Shown here piece after piece: positions 37,279 to 45,558 of a stretch of 64,000 bases of DNA (position 1 is its first letter; the number at the start of each line of letters is the position of its first letter). A model generated the notes under the pieces. It was not told the origin of the DNA and ran no database searches. It saw only the letters and a list, made by a program, of their open reading frames with translations. This stretch comes from Sediminicoccus rosea (GTDB taxonomy: Bacteria; Pseudomonadota; Alphaproteobacteria; Acetobacterales; Acetobacteraceae), in contig NZ_CP137852.1 in the NCBI RefSeq assembly GCF_033547095.1, positions 3,217,501-3,281,500 of the forward strand, written 5' to 3'. The position numbers and the translations under genes were made by a program.

Positions 37279-38214
37279 CTATCCGTCGAGCCGAATCCCC
37301 TCGGCCGCGATCAGCGCGCCCATCGCCGCGCGCTCGGCAGCGAGGAACCGGGCCAGGGCCTCCGGCCCCTCGGCCGCCGGCTCGAGGCCGAGTTCCGCGA
37401 GGCGCGGGCGCAGGGCGGGCTGCATCACGGCCTCCCGCGCGGCGGCGGCGATGCGCTGGACGATGGCGGGCGGCGTGCCGGCGGGGGCCAGCAGCGCCAG
37501 CCAGTCGCCGATGGCGAAGCCCGGGAAGCCCTGCTCCGCGATGGCGGGCACGCGCCCGGGCAGCGAATAGCCGAGCGCGACCAGGCGCCCCTCCCGCAGC
37601 AGCGGTGCCGCCAGTGCCACCGAGGTGAAACCCATCGCCACATCGCCACGCAGCAGCCCCGCCATCTGGTCTGCGCCGCCGCGATAGGGGATGTGCTCGC
37701 CCGTGAGGCCGGCCCGGCGTAGCAGCGCCGCCATGGCGAGATGGGTGCGCGCGCCGATGCCGACACTGCCATAGGCCGCCGGCCGCCCCTCCGCCCGCAG
37801 CCGCGCCAGCAGCGCGGGCAGGTCCGTCACGCCGAGATCAGGCCGGACCACCAGCACCAGCGGCAGGGTCGCGAGCAGGGTGACGGGCGCGAAGGCGGTC
37901 GCGTAGTCGAAGCCGAGGCCGCGCATCAGATGCGGGTTCACCGCCTGCCCGCCGGAATCGAGCAGCAGGGTGGTGCCGTCCGGCGCGGCCTGCGCCACCA
38001 CCCCGGCACCCACCGCGCCCGAGGCGCCGCTGCGATTCTCGGGCGTCACGCCGGTGCCGAGCAATTCGCCCATCCGGGGTGCGACCAGCCGGCCCAGCAG
38101 GTCCGTGCTGCCGCCCGGCGGGAAGGCGATGACGAGGCGGATGGGCCGGTCCTGCGCACGGGCGGACGGGGCCAGCGGCAGCGTGAGCAGGGCACGGCGG
38201 GTGGGGCGCATCAT
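37279..38214 (-). CDS. Bug/TctC family tripartite tricarboxylate receptor
   Basis: A 311-residue receptor with a twin-arginine-like signal (MMRPTRRALLTLPLAPSARA), then RPIRLVIAFPPGGSTDLLGR, and ENRSGASGAVGAGVVAQAAP. It lies 24 bases upstream of the other Bug gene on the transcript, and 7 bases after a PfkB-family kinase stop. The close spacing suggests one transcript running from thyX through the HD protein and kinase into both receptors; whether they share a substrate such as a sugar acid is unknown. Confidence 0.92.
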   Translation of the reverse strand: MMRPTRRALLTLPLAPSARAQDRPIRLVIAFPPGGSTDLLGRLVAPRMGELLGTGVTPENRSGASGAVGAGVVAQAAPDGTTLLLDSGGQAVNPHLMRGLGFDYATAFAPVTLLATLPLVLVVRPDLGVTDLPALLARLRAEGRPAAYGSVGIGARTHLAMAALLRRAGLTGEHIPYRGGADQMAGLLRGDVAMGFTSVALAAPLLREGRLVALGYSLPGRVPAIAEQGFPGFAIGDWLALLAPAGTPPAIVQRIAAAAREAVMQPALRPRLAELGLEPAAEGPEALARFLAAERAAMGALIAAEGIRLDG

Positions 38215-38221
38215 CGCGCGC

Positions 38222-39106
38222 CTAGTCGAGCCCCATCAGCGCATCGATCGCCGCGCTGTCCGGCATCGCGGGCGCGGCGCCCGGCCGGGTGCAGGCCAAA
38301 GCACCCGCCGCATTGGCGCGGCGCACCGCGAGTTCCATGGGCATGCCGAGATGGAATGCAGCCGCCAGCACGCCGCACCAGGCATCGCCCGCGCCGGTGC
38401 TGTCCACCACCCCGACCGCGAAGGCCGGCACCTGGATCAGCCCCGCCCGCGTCGCGACCGAGGCACCCCGCGCACCCTCCGTCACCGCGACGCCGATGCC
38501 CAGGACCTCGTTCAGCGCCGCCGCATCTCCCGTGCGGCCGAGCTGCCGGCCGAGCCAGGCGGCCTCGCCCTCGTTCAGGATCAGCAGGTCCACGCCACCC
38601 AGCGCCGCGCGATCCATCGCGGCGGCGGGGGCGAGGTTGAGCAGCACGCGCGCGCCCGCCGCCCGCGCCCGGGCGATGGCGCGGGCATTTTCCTCCGGCG
38701 GCACCTCCATCTGCAGCAGCAGGATGGAGTCGTCGCGCAGCTCGGGCAGTTGCGCCGCCCGCGCCTGGAGGTTCGCACCGGGCGAGACAGCGATCTGGTT
38801 CTGCCCCTCCGCATCCACGCAGACGCAGGCCAGGCCGCTCGCCCGATCCACCCCGCGCAGGCCCGCCACGTTCACGCCCGCCGCGATCAGCGCCATCCGC
38901 AGCAGGTCACCATGCTCATCACGGCCGACGCAGCCGACGAAGCGCGCATCGGCGCCGTCCCGCGCCGCGGCGATGGCCTGGTTCAGCCCCTTGCCGCCGG
39001 CGAGCGGAGCGCCGGCCGCGCCCAGCAGCGTTTCGCCCGGGCCCGGAAGGCGTGGAAGCCGGAAGACGATGTCGGCAATGGCGGAGCCGAAGATGGTGAC
39101 CGTCAC
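38222..39106 (-). CDS. PfkB/ribokinase family carbohydrate kinase
   Basis: A 294-residue sugar or nucleoside kinase. The first signature is LAGGKGLNQAIAAARDGADA, with FVGCVGRDEHGD next to it, as in ribokinase. The second signature is VVDSTGAGDAWCGVLAAAFH, containing the catalytic Asp in GAGD. It best resembles ribokinase (ribose to ribose 5-phosphate), but adenosine- or other nucleoside-type activity is possible. Its ATG overlaps the HD-nucleotidase stop (ATGA), which suggests a nucleotide or pentose salvage link. Confidence 0.85.
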   Translation of the reverse strand: MTVTIFGSAIADIVFRLPRLPGPGETLLGAAGAPLAGGKGLNQAIAAARDGADARFVGCVGRDEHGDLLRMALIAAGVNVAGLRGVDRASGLACVCVDAEGQNQIAVSPGANLQARAAQLPELRDDSILLLQMEVPPEENARAIARARAAGARVLLNLAPAAAMDRAALGGVDLLILNEGEAAWLGRQLGRTGDAAALNEVLGIGVAVTEGARGASVATRAGLIQVPAFAVGVVDSTGAGDAWCGVLAAAFHLGMPMELAVRRANAAGALACTRPGAAPAMPDSAAIDALMGLD

Positions 39107-39684
39107 GGCAGCAGCAGCCCCTCCCGCATGGCGCGCTCGTACAGCGCCATGATCATGGGGGCGAAGGGCGGGCCCAGGTCAATCGCAGGCTGCATGCGCC
39201 TGAGACTGCGCGCGCGGGTTAGCCCCACCTCGGCCCAGGCGGGCGCGCCGCATTCGACCTGCTGGGCGAAGCCCTGCAGCCGGTCGCAGCCCATGGCGAA
39301 GCGCGCCTCGGGCGTCTCCTGCGCCTCGAATTCACGCCACAGCGCGTGCAGGCGCGTGGCGAGGTCGGGCGGCAGCATGCCGAAGATGCGCTCGGCGGCC
39401 GCCTGCTCGCGCGCCGCCTGTGTCAGCAGCCCCGCCTCGTCGAAGGCGAAGGTGTCGCCCGCCTCGATCTCGATCACGTCATGGATGGCGATCATCGAGA
39501 GCACGCGCGCCATGTCGGGCCGTGGCTCGACCTCATCGGCCAGCAGGACGGCGATGAGGGCCACATGCCAGGCGTGCTCGCCCGCGTTCTCGCGCCGCTC
39601 GCCGGTGCGGGAGGCGCGCAGCACATGCTTCAGCCGGTCGGCGAGGGTGATGAAGCCCAGCAGCGCGTCCTGCCGTCCGCTCAC
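39103..39684 (-). CDS. HD-domain 5'-deoxynucleotidase-like protein (HDDC2/YfbR type)
   Basis: A 193-residue metal-dependent phosphohydrolase. It has [20 protein letters not shown], then [20 protein letters not shown], with the H...HD...D ligands typical of the HD_3/HDDC2 group, which dephosphorylates deoxynucleoside 5'-monophosphates. The start is GTG 39684, overlapping the thyX stop (GTGA), and its own stop overlaps the kinase start (ATGA). Coupling to thymidylate synthase fits a role in dNMP balance; substrate assignment is by family only. Confidence 0.85.
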   Translation of the reverse strand: MSGRQDALLGFITLADRLKHVLRASRTGERRENAGEHAWHVALIAVLLADEVEPRPDMARVLSMIAIHDVIEIEAGDTFAFDEAGLLTQAAREQAAAERIFGMLPPDLATRLHALWREFEAQETPEARFAMGCDRLQGFAQQVECGAPAWAEVGLTRARSLRRMQPAIDLGPPFAPMIMALYERAMREGLLLP

Positions 39685-40619
39685 GCGGGGCGCCCCAGGA
39701 CCTCCATCAACTCGCGCCATTCGCGCTTGGAGAGGCCGCTCGTCACCTGCGTCACCTCTTCCCCGCCCAGCATGCGGCGGACGATCGCCAGCATCTGCGA
39801 GGACATCATGACCGCGCCCATGCGGTAATCGGCGAAGGCCTCGTAGCTCAGCGGCACCCAGGCCTTCACCGTCTCCAGCATCGCCTCGGCATAGACGCGG
39901 ATCTCGTATTGCGCGTGGGAATCGGCGCGCAGGCTGAGGAAGTGCAGCAGGTTGTGCAGGTCGGTCTTCCAGTACCACTGGGTGTACGTGTTGAGCGTGA
40001 GGTTCATCCGCGCCAATTCGCGTGCGAGGCCGGAGCGGCCCTCATCCACCACCTGGCCGGCGTCGTCCTCATTCAGCATCCAGGCGTAGTGATCGTAGTT
40101 GCGGCTCGCATCATCACGCAGCAGGCGCAGCACCTCGGCCGCTTCGTCGCCTTCCAGCACATCGCCGCGGCCCTGGCGGTTGCTGCTGGATTGCGCCGCG
40201 AGCTGCGCGGGCTCGGGGATGTAGAATTCGCGGTCCATCACGGAATAGCGCGCGGAGTACTCGTTCACATTGGCCGTGCGGTGCCGGATCCATTGCCGCG
40301 CCACGAAGATGGGCAGCTTCACATGGTACTTGATCTCGCACATCTCGAAGGGCGTGGAGTGGCGGTGCCGCATGAGGTAGCGGATCAGGCCGCGATCCTC
40401 GTTCGCGGCCTTGGTTCCGCGTCCGTAGGAGACGCGGGCAGACTGCACGACCGCGCCGTCATCGCCCATGTAGTCCACCACGCGGACGAAGCCGTGATCG
40501 AGCACGGGCATCACCTGGTAGAGCATCGCCTCCAGCGCCGGCACGGTGGCGCGCCGGGTTTCCGACCGCGCCGCGCGCGCCTGTTCCAGTTCTGCCCGCT
40601 GGGCGTCCGTCAATGCCAT
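39681..40619 (-). CDS. thyX: Flavin-dependent thymidylate synthase ThyX
   Basis: A 312-residue FAD enzyme making dTMP from dUMP with methylenetetrahydrofolate and NADPH. The ThyX signature R-H-R-x7-S is [11 protein letters not shown] at 112-122. Other marks are [19 protein letters not shown] and the C-terminal region with [20 protein letters not shown]. It is somewhat longer than bacterial ThyX of about 220-260 residues, as is usual in Rhodospirillales. It is transcribed away from the tmRNA gene and leads the HD-protein and kinase genes. Confidence 0.96.
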   Translation of the reverse strand: MALTDAQRAELEQARAARSETRRATVPALEAMLYQVMPVLDHGFVRVVDYMGDDGAVVQSARVSYGRGTKAANEDRGLIRYLMRHRHSTPFEMCEIKYHVKLPIFVARQWIRHRTANVNEYSARYSVMDREFYIPEPAQLAAQSSSNRQGRGDVLEGDEAAEVLRLLRDDASRNYDHYAWMLNEDDAGQVVDEGRSGLARELARMNLTLNTYTQWYWKTDLHNLLHFLSLRADSHAQYEIRVYAEAMLETVKAWVPLSYEAFADYRMGAVMMSSQMLAIVRRMLGGEEVTQVTSGLSKREWRELMEVLGRPA

Positions 40620-40726
40620 GTTCGTGATCCTCTGGTGGGCTGCATGTAGCGCAGGGCCACCGGGCGGGAAACGGGGCCGGCTTCCCCTGGCATTCGGCCA
40701 GGCGGCACCCTATGTTGGTCCTGTCA

Positions 40727-41019
40727 GAGGCGGCTTGCCGCCCCCGACTATGGCGATAAACGCAGCGTGGCATAAACGTTACGGACCCGGGGGCAGTGCC
40801 CGGCGTCTCCACCACTCCAACCTTCCTTGTCGGGAAGCGTGGCACGGGGACGAAACAGGCTCGACGTGCGTGGTAAAGACGCTGCTTTTGCCCGGCATGG
40901 TACCGGCGTTATCGGACCAAATCACAAGTGCCAACGACAATGTCCGCGAGGACATGGCGCTCGCTGCCTAGGAATAGGTAAGCGCGGTTCGGGGGGCACC
41001 GGGCAACAGAAGCCCCCCA
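40727..41019 (+). ncRNA. ssrA: Transfer-messenger RNA, circularly permuted two-piece form
   Basis: The acceptor piece comes first and ends GTCTCCACCA at 40814, with the alphaproteobacterial T-arm variant CCGGGGGCAGTGCCCGG. The coding piece starts GGGGACG at 40846, whose seven bases pair with CGTCTCC of the acceptor end (one G-U). A second inter-piece helix pairs GCAGCGT (40762-40768) with ACGCTGC (40879-40885). The tag frame at 40930-40971 reads ANDNVREDMALAA then TAG. Bases 40815-40845 would be removed during maturation. The GGGGGGC...GCCCCCC stem (40991-41017), followed by a TTTCTT tract at 41021-41026, could end the RNA. The exact 5' end is uncertain; a GGCGG-CTTG-CCGCC hairpin lies at 40729-40742. 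Confidence 0.93.
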
Positions 41020-41033
41020 CTTTCTTCATGCCC

Positions 41034-41473
41034 TCAGATGCCGGGCGCGGCCTCCGGCCGCTTGGCTTCGGAATGCTGAAGCATTCCGCCGGGCCTATTC
41101 GGCCCGGATCCTCCGAACTCCCAGCAGACTTGGATTGGCTTTTTCCGCCTTCAGATGCCGGGCGCGGCCTCCGGCCGCTTGGCTTCGGAATGCTGAAGCA
41201 TTCCGCCGGGCCTATTCGGCCCGGATCCTCCGAACTCCCAGCAGACTTGGATTGGCTTTTTCCGCCTTCAGATGCCGGGCGCGGCCTCCGGCCGCTTGGC
41301 TTCGGAATGCTGAAGCATTCCGCCGGGCCTATTCGGCCCGGATCCTCCGAACTCCCAGCAGACTTGGGTTGGTCTTCGCCGCCCTCAGACGCCAACAGCG
41401 GCCCCCGGCCGCTTGGCTTCGGAATGCTGGAGCATTCCGCCGGGCCTATTGGGCCCGGATTCTCGGGACGCGC
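41034..41473. repeat. 117-bp tandem repeat array, four units, each with three perfect hairpins
   Basis: Units start at 41034, 41151, 41268 and 41385, with an exact 117-base period. Units 1 and 2 look identical; unit 3 differs at its 3' end and unit 4 is diverged and cut short. Every unit has GCGGCC-TCC-GGCCGC, GGAATGC-TGAA-GCATTCC and CCGGGCC-TATTC-GGCCCGG within about 61 bases, then a 50-base unstructured linker ending TTTTTCCGCCT. In unit 4 the loops change (CCC, TGGA, TATTG) but all three stems stay intact. The array starts 14 bases after the tmRNA end and lies before a convergent dehydrogenase gene. No direct spacer structure like CRISPR is present. Confidence 0.95.
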
Positions 41474-41494
41474 GCCGGACCAATGATGGCGCGC

Positions 41495-42550
41495 TCACAC
41501 CAGCGCGGCGCGAATTTCGCGCTCCGCGATTCCCAGCCGCGTGGCGCAGGCCGAAAGGTCACCCCAGGTCACGTCATCCAACGGGATGCCCTGCGTCATC
41601 CGCTCCGCCTTGGCCCGCCGCTCCGGGTCGCCGGGAAGCAGGACGCGGCCTGGCGCGCTCGCCTGCACATGGTCGCAGATCGCCTGCACCTCCTGGCCGA
41701 AGCCCGGAGTCTCGGCGAGGCGCGCGGGGTCCAGCACGAAGCCCAGCATGCCGTTCACGATGCCGCGATTGTTCGGGTTCTTCGGCTCATTCGTGCCGCC
41801 ACCGGTCAGCGCGCCGGCCAGGATCTCGCACACCAGCGCCAACCCATAGCCCTTGTGCCCGCCGAAGGAGAGCAAGGCGCCGCGCGGCCCCTGGCCGTAC
41901 ATCACGGCCGCATCCGTGCTGGGCGCACCCTCATGCGTCACCAGCGCGCCCGCCGGCACCGGCTTGCCCGCGTTGAAGGCCACCTTCACCTTGCCGACGG
42001 CGATGGCACTCGTTGCGAAATCCAGGATGATAGGGGCCGGCGCCTTGGGGATGCCGATGCAGATCGGGTTCGTGCCCATCCGCCCATCCGTGCCGCCGAA
42101 GGGCGAGACCACCGGCGCCCCGCTCACCGCATTGACGAAGAAGAGGCCGATCATCCCCGCCTCCACCGCCATCTCCGCATAGGCGCCAATGCGGCCCAAG
42201 TGATGCGTGTTGCGCAGGCCGAAGCAGGCCAGCCCATGCTCCCGCGCCGCCGCGATCCCGGCCGCCGTCACCTGCCGGCCGGTCCATTGGCCATAGCCCA
42301 TATGCCCGTCCCAGACGGCGAGCGAGCCCGCGCCGCCCACCTGCTCGGCCATCGCATTGGGCGTGATCAGCCCCTTCTCGGTGTTCTCCACATAGCGGGG
42401 GACGAGCTGCATGCCGTGGCTGTCATGGCCCTGGAGGTTCGCCTCCACCAGATCCACCGCCACCTGGTGGGCCACCTCAGGCGCGGCGCCGACGCGCGTC
42501 AGCATCCCGGCAACCAGGTCGGTCAGCTTGTCATGGGCTAGGCGGGGCAT
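41495..42550 (-). CDS. LDH2/MDH2 family (malate/L-lactate/ureidoglycolate-type) dehydrogenase
   Basis: A 351-residue NAD(P)-dependent 2-hydroxyacid dehydrogenase of the type-2 fold, unrelated to classical Rossmann lactate dehydrogenases. Marks are NLQGHDSHGMQLVPRYVENT with the catalytic region, LRNTHHLGRIGAYAEMAVEA, and GGHKGYGLALVCEILAGALT. Substrates in the family include malate, lactate, ureidoglycolate, sulfolactate and imino acids. ATG 42550 (MPRLAHDKL) has a GGAGG box; ATG 42568 is in frame but lacks one. It is the last gene of the operon with the sulfatase and V4R-like genes. Confidence 0.9.
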   Translation of the reverse strand: MPRLAHDKLTDLVAGMLTRVGAAPEVAHQVAVDLVEANLQGHDSHGMQLVPRYVENTEKGLITPNAMAEQVGGAGSLAVWDGHMGYGQWTGRQVTAAGIAAAREHGLACFGLRNTHHLGRIGAYAEMAVEAGMIGLFFVNAVSGAPVVSPFGGTDGRMGTNPICIGIPKAPAPIILDFATSAIAVGKVKVAFNAGKPVPAGALVTHEGAPSTDAAVMYGQGPRGALLSFGGHKGYGLALVCEILAGALTGGGTNEPKNPNNRGIVNGMLGFVLDPARLAETPGFGQEVQAICDHVQASAPGRVLLPGDPERRAKAERMTQGIPLDDVTWGDLSACATRLGIAEREIRAALV

Positions 42551-42625
42551 GCGGCTCTGATCCTCCAATGGCGAGGCAGGATCGAAACACGCCCGGTGCG
42601 GATGGGCGAGGCCCCCCGCGCGAAT

Positions 42626-43150
42626 TCAGCCGCAGCGCACCTCGAAGCGGCACTCCGGCGCGCCCTCGGCGAAGCAGGCAATTTCCTGGCAGGCGGGCTC
42701 GCCCGGGCGGCCCTCCGCCTCCAGCACATAGGCCATGCCGCCCGCGAAGCTGCCCTCGAAGACGTAGCAGACGCGCCGGCCCGCGCCCGGCCCGTAGCCC
42801 AGCGCATAGGCCGAATTCCTCACGACGATCTCGGCCTGCCCAGCCGTCACGTCGAGGGCCGCGATCTCCACCTGCCCATGCCCGCGCTGCGACATGCGCC
42901 GGAGATAGTGCCGGAAGGTCTCCTCCGGCCCGAGGCCATGCGTCTTCGCCTCGGCCCGGCACCATTGCAGCGCCGAGAGATGGCAGGATTTGTAGAGAAT
43001 GGCGCGATAGGCCGCGACACCCATCGCCGCCTCGATGGTCTGCTGCATGTTCACCATGAAGTGGCGCGGCAGATACATCATGGGCAGGCCATTAGTGGTC
43101 CAGATCCCGGTCTGCGGGTCCACCTCGATCGGCACTTCGGGGGCGGCCAT
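42626..43150 (-). CDS. V4R-like (4-vinyl reductase) small-molecule-binding domain protein
   Basis: A 174-residue protein. The C-terminal pattern of a cysteine in RRVCYVFEGSFAGGMAYVLE, then CQEIACFAEGAPECRFEVRC, matches the V4R ending of G-x-C...C-x-F. The N-terminus has MMYLPRHFMVNMQQTIEAAM. V4R domains bind hydrophobic small molecules or cofactors. It lies 15 bases after the sulfatase stop and 75 bases before the dehydrogenase, on the same strand. Its six or seven cysteines might hold a metal. The family call is by motif only. Confidence 0.6.
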   Translation of the reverse strand: MAAPEVPIEVDPQTGIWTTNGLPMMYLPRHFMVNMQQTIEAAMGVAAYRAILYKSCHLSALQWCRAEAKTHGLGPEETFRHYLRRMSQRGHGQVEIAALDVTAGQAEIVVRNSAYALGYGPGAGRRVCYVFEGSFAGGMAYVLEAEGRPGEPACQEIACFAEGAPECRFEVRCG

Positions 43151-43165
43151 GCTTCGCTCTCCTGA

Positions 43166-45433
43166 CTACTGGCGCGCCATCAGCGCCTCGCCGACGCCAT
43201 CGCCGTCCAGTTCCTGGTCATCATCCATCGTGACCACGACCTTGGCGAGCTTGCCGGTGAAGAGGAAGGGCGGCTCGTAGTCCGAAACGGGCGAGCCGCG
43301 GTCGCAGCCCACATCCAGCCCGGCCCAGGAGACGAAGTTGAAGAAGCCGAGCCGCGTCTCGATGCGCCCGGCGGGCACGCCATCAATCAGCAGGGTGAAT
43401 TCGCTGATCCCCGGCCCCGTGGCGATGGTCGGCTTCTCCTCGCGCGTCAGGCGCCGCACACGCAGCCCCACGATGTGATCGCCCGCCGGCACCGGGCGGT
43501 CGGAGGTCACCACCACATGCTCACCGCCGATGTTCATGTCATGCACCAGGTGCCCGCCGCGCAGGTAGAGCGCATAGCCCGTCGTCGCATCGCCATGGGC
43601 GATCAGCACGCCCTCATCCCCGCCCGCGAAGCGCGCATGCGCGTCGATGCGATAGCTGCGGCTGCGGATGTCGGGCGCCACCTCGGTCGGCACATGGCCG
43701 ACGCCGGCATGGAAGACGTAGCGCTGGCGCGCGCCATGCACGCGGGCCGCATTCTCGGCGAAGCGCTGGCGGAAGCGGTCATCCAGTGGCAGCACTTGGT
43801 GCTTGCGCGCTTCCTCCCACCAGAGGTCCACCAACTCCTTCAGCTTCTCCGGGTGCTGGGCCGCGAGATCATGGCTTTCGGAGAAGTCGGTCTCGAGGTG
43901 GAAGAGCTCCCACCGATCCTCCTCGAAGGGCGTCTCCGGCGTGTGGTAGGCGACAGCCTTCCAGCCCTGATGCACCAGGCCGCGATGGCCGAACATCTCG
44001 AAATACTGTGGTACGGGCTTGGAGGGTGCGGCCGCGTCGAAGAGGCTCGGGCGGAAGCTCACCCCCTCCAGCGGCATCTGCGGCACGCCGTTCACCGTGG
44101 CGGGCGGCGTGACGCCCACGATCTCCAGCAGCGTCGGCGTGAGGTCGCAGGCATGGACGAACTGGTGGCGCAGCTCGCCCCGCGCCGGAATGCCGCGCGG
44201 CCAGGAGATCACCAGCGGATCGCGGATGCCGCCGCCATGGGTGTTCTGCTTGTAGCGGCGCAGCGGCGTGTTCGACGCCATGGCCCAGCCCAGCGGGTAG
44301 TTCGCATAGGTCCCCGGCGCGCCGATCTGGTCGAGCCGCGCCATCTTCTCGGCCATCGTCTCCTCGCGCAGGTTGCGCGGACCCAGCAGGTTCACGCCGC
44401 CGGTAGGGCCGCCCTCCTGGCTCGCGCCATTGTCGGAGAGCACCAGCACCAGCGTGTCCTCGCGCAGCCCCGCCGCATCGAGGAAAGCGAGCAGCCGGCC
44501 GATCTGCTGGTCGGCGTGGTCGAGCATGCCGGCGAAAGCCGATTGCAGTCGCGTGTAGAAGCGCCGCTGGTCATCATCGCAGTCCGCCCAGGGCCCGACA
44601 TCGGCGTTGCGCGGGGGAAGCCGCGTATCGGGCGGCACGATGCCCATGGCCTTCTGCCGCGCGAAGCGCGCCTCGCGCTCCGCGTCCCAGCCTGTCTCGA
44701 ACGTCGGGTCATAGCCGCGGATGAGATCGGCCGGCGCCTGGTGTGGCGCGTGCACCGCGCCCAGTGCCAGCCAGAGCAGCCAGGGCGTCTCCGGCTGCTC
44801 GGCCACGTGCCCCGCGAGGAAGCGGATGGACTGGTCCACCAGATCCTCGGTCAGGTGGTAGCCCTGCTCGGGCGTGCGTGGCGGCTCGATCGGTGAATTG
44901 TCGCGCACGAGTTCGGGCGTGTACTGGTCCGTCGCCGCGTCCATAAAGCCGTAGTAGCGGTCGAACCCGCGCGCGAGCGGCCAGCCGTCGAAGGGGCCGG
45001 TGCTGCCGCTTTCAGTCAACGGCGTCACATGCCACTTGCCCAGCATGTAGTTGCGGTAGCCATGCGGGCGCAGCATCTCCGCCAGCGTCCCGGCCTCCTT
45101 CGCGATCTTCCCGCGATAGCCCGGATAGCCGCTGTCGAAATTGGCGAGGCTGCCGACGCCGGCCGAATGGTGGTTGCGCCCGGTCAGCAACGCGGTGCGC
45201 GTCGTCGAGCACATGGCGGTCGTGTGGAAGCCCGTGTAGCGCAGCCCCTGTGCGGCCAGGCCATCAATGTTCGGCGTGCGGATGGGCGAGCCATAGCAGC
45301 CGAAATCCGAAAATCCCGCATCGTCGAACAGGATGAGCAGGATGTTGGGCGCCCCCTTGGGCGGGCGCGGCGGCGCGGGCCAGGCCGGCGTGGAATCCTT
45401 CACGCTCAGGCCGATCTTCGGCGTCACGGTCAT
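43166..45433 (-). CDS. Sulfatase-family protein (arylsulfatase-like), variant active-site motif
   Basis: A 755-residue alkaline-phosphatase-superfamily enzyme. Metal-site residues are in NILLILFDDAGFSDFGCYGS (D37, D38), and the expected formylglycine segment is FHTTAMCSTTRTALLTGRNH, with C75. The core is therefore C-S-T-T-R, whereas the standard sulfatase motif is C-x-P-x-R. GTLAEMLRPHGYRNYMLGKW and LVLVLSDNGASQEGGPTGG are other sulfatase marks. A C-terminal beta domain follows after about residue 560. No signal peptide is seen at MTVTPKIGLS. Divergent from a Bug receptor gene; leads an operon with V4R-like and dehydrogenase genes. Confidence 0.9.
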   Translation of the reverse strand: MTVTPKIGLSVKDSTPAWPAPPRPPKGAPNILLILFDDAGFSDFGCYGSPIRTPNIDGLAAQGLRYTGFHTTAMCSTTRTALLTGRNHHSAGVGSLANFDSGYPGYRGKIAKEAGTLAEMLRPHGYRNYMLGKWHVTPLTESGSTGPFDGWPLARGFDRYYGFMDAATDQYTPELVRDNSPIEPPRTPEQGYHLTEDLVDQSIRFLAGHVAEQPETPWLLWLALGAVHAPHQAPADLIRGYDPTFETGWDAEREARFARQKAMGIVPPDTRLPPRNADVGPWADCDDDQRRFYTRLQSAFAGMLDHADQQIGRLLAFLDAAGLREDTLVLVLSDNGASQEGGPTGGVNLLGPRNLREETMAEKMARLDQIGAPGTYANYPLGWAMASNTPLRRYKQNTHGGGIRDPLVISWPRGIPARGELRHQFVHACDLTPTLLEIVGVTPPATVNGVPQMPLEGVSFRPSLFDAAAPSKPVPQYFEMFGHRGLVHQGWKAVAYHTPETPFEEDRWELFHLETDFSESHDLAAQHPEKLKELVDLWWEEARKHQVLPLDDRFRQRFAENAARVHGARQRYVFHAGVGHVPTEVAPDIRSRSYRIDAHARFAGGDEGVLIAHGDATTGYALYLRGGHLVHDMNIGGEHVVVTSDRPVPAGDHIVGLRVRRLTREEKPTIATGPGISEFTLLIDGVPAGRIETRLGFFNFVSWAGLDVGCDRGSPVSDYEPPFLFTGKLAKVVVTMDDDQELDGDGVGEALMARQ

Positions 45434-45558
45434 GCGGCGTTGTCCTTCCCTTTGGCCGGGAGCTTGGCGGCGCCACGGGCTGCACGCAACGGCGTGCGGA
45501 AATGCTGGCTTTCGCCTGCGATCGCGCCACAATCGCGCACAAGACGCGGAGGAAACAC

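Noticed and set aside
40727-40814. A tRNA gene ending in CCA
   Set aside because: The CCA end and T-arm-like hairpin belong to the acceptor half of the permuted tmRNA; there is no anticodon arm.
41034-41473. CRISPR array
   Set aside because: The units are contiguous, 117 bases long and without variable spacers, and no cas genes are present. The same applies to the 54-bp array at 52147-52303.
40827-41486. 219-codon plus-strand frame across the tmRNA and repeat array
   Set aside because: Its first third is tmRNA sequence and the rest is the hairpin repeat; there is no ribosome-binding site. Treated as a property of the repeat, not a gene.
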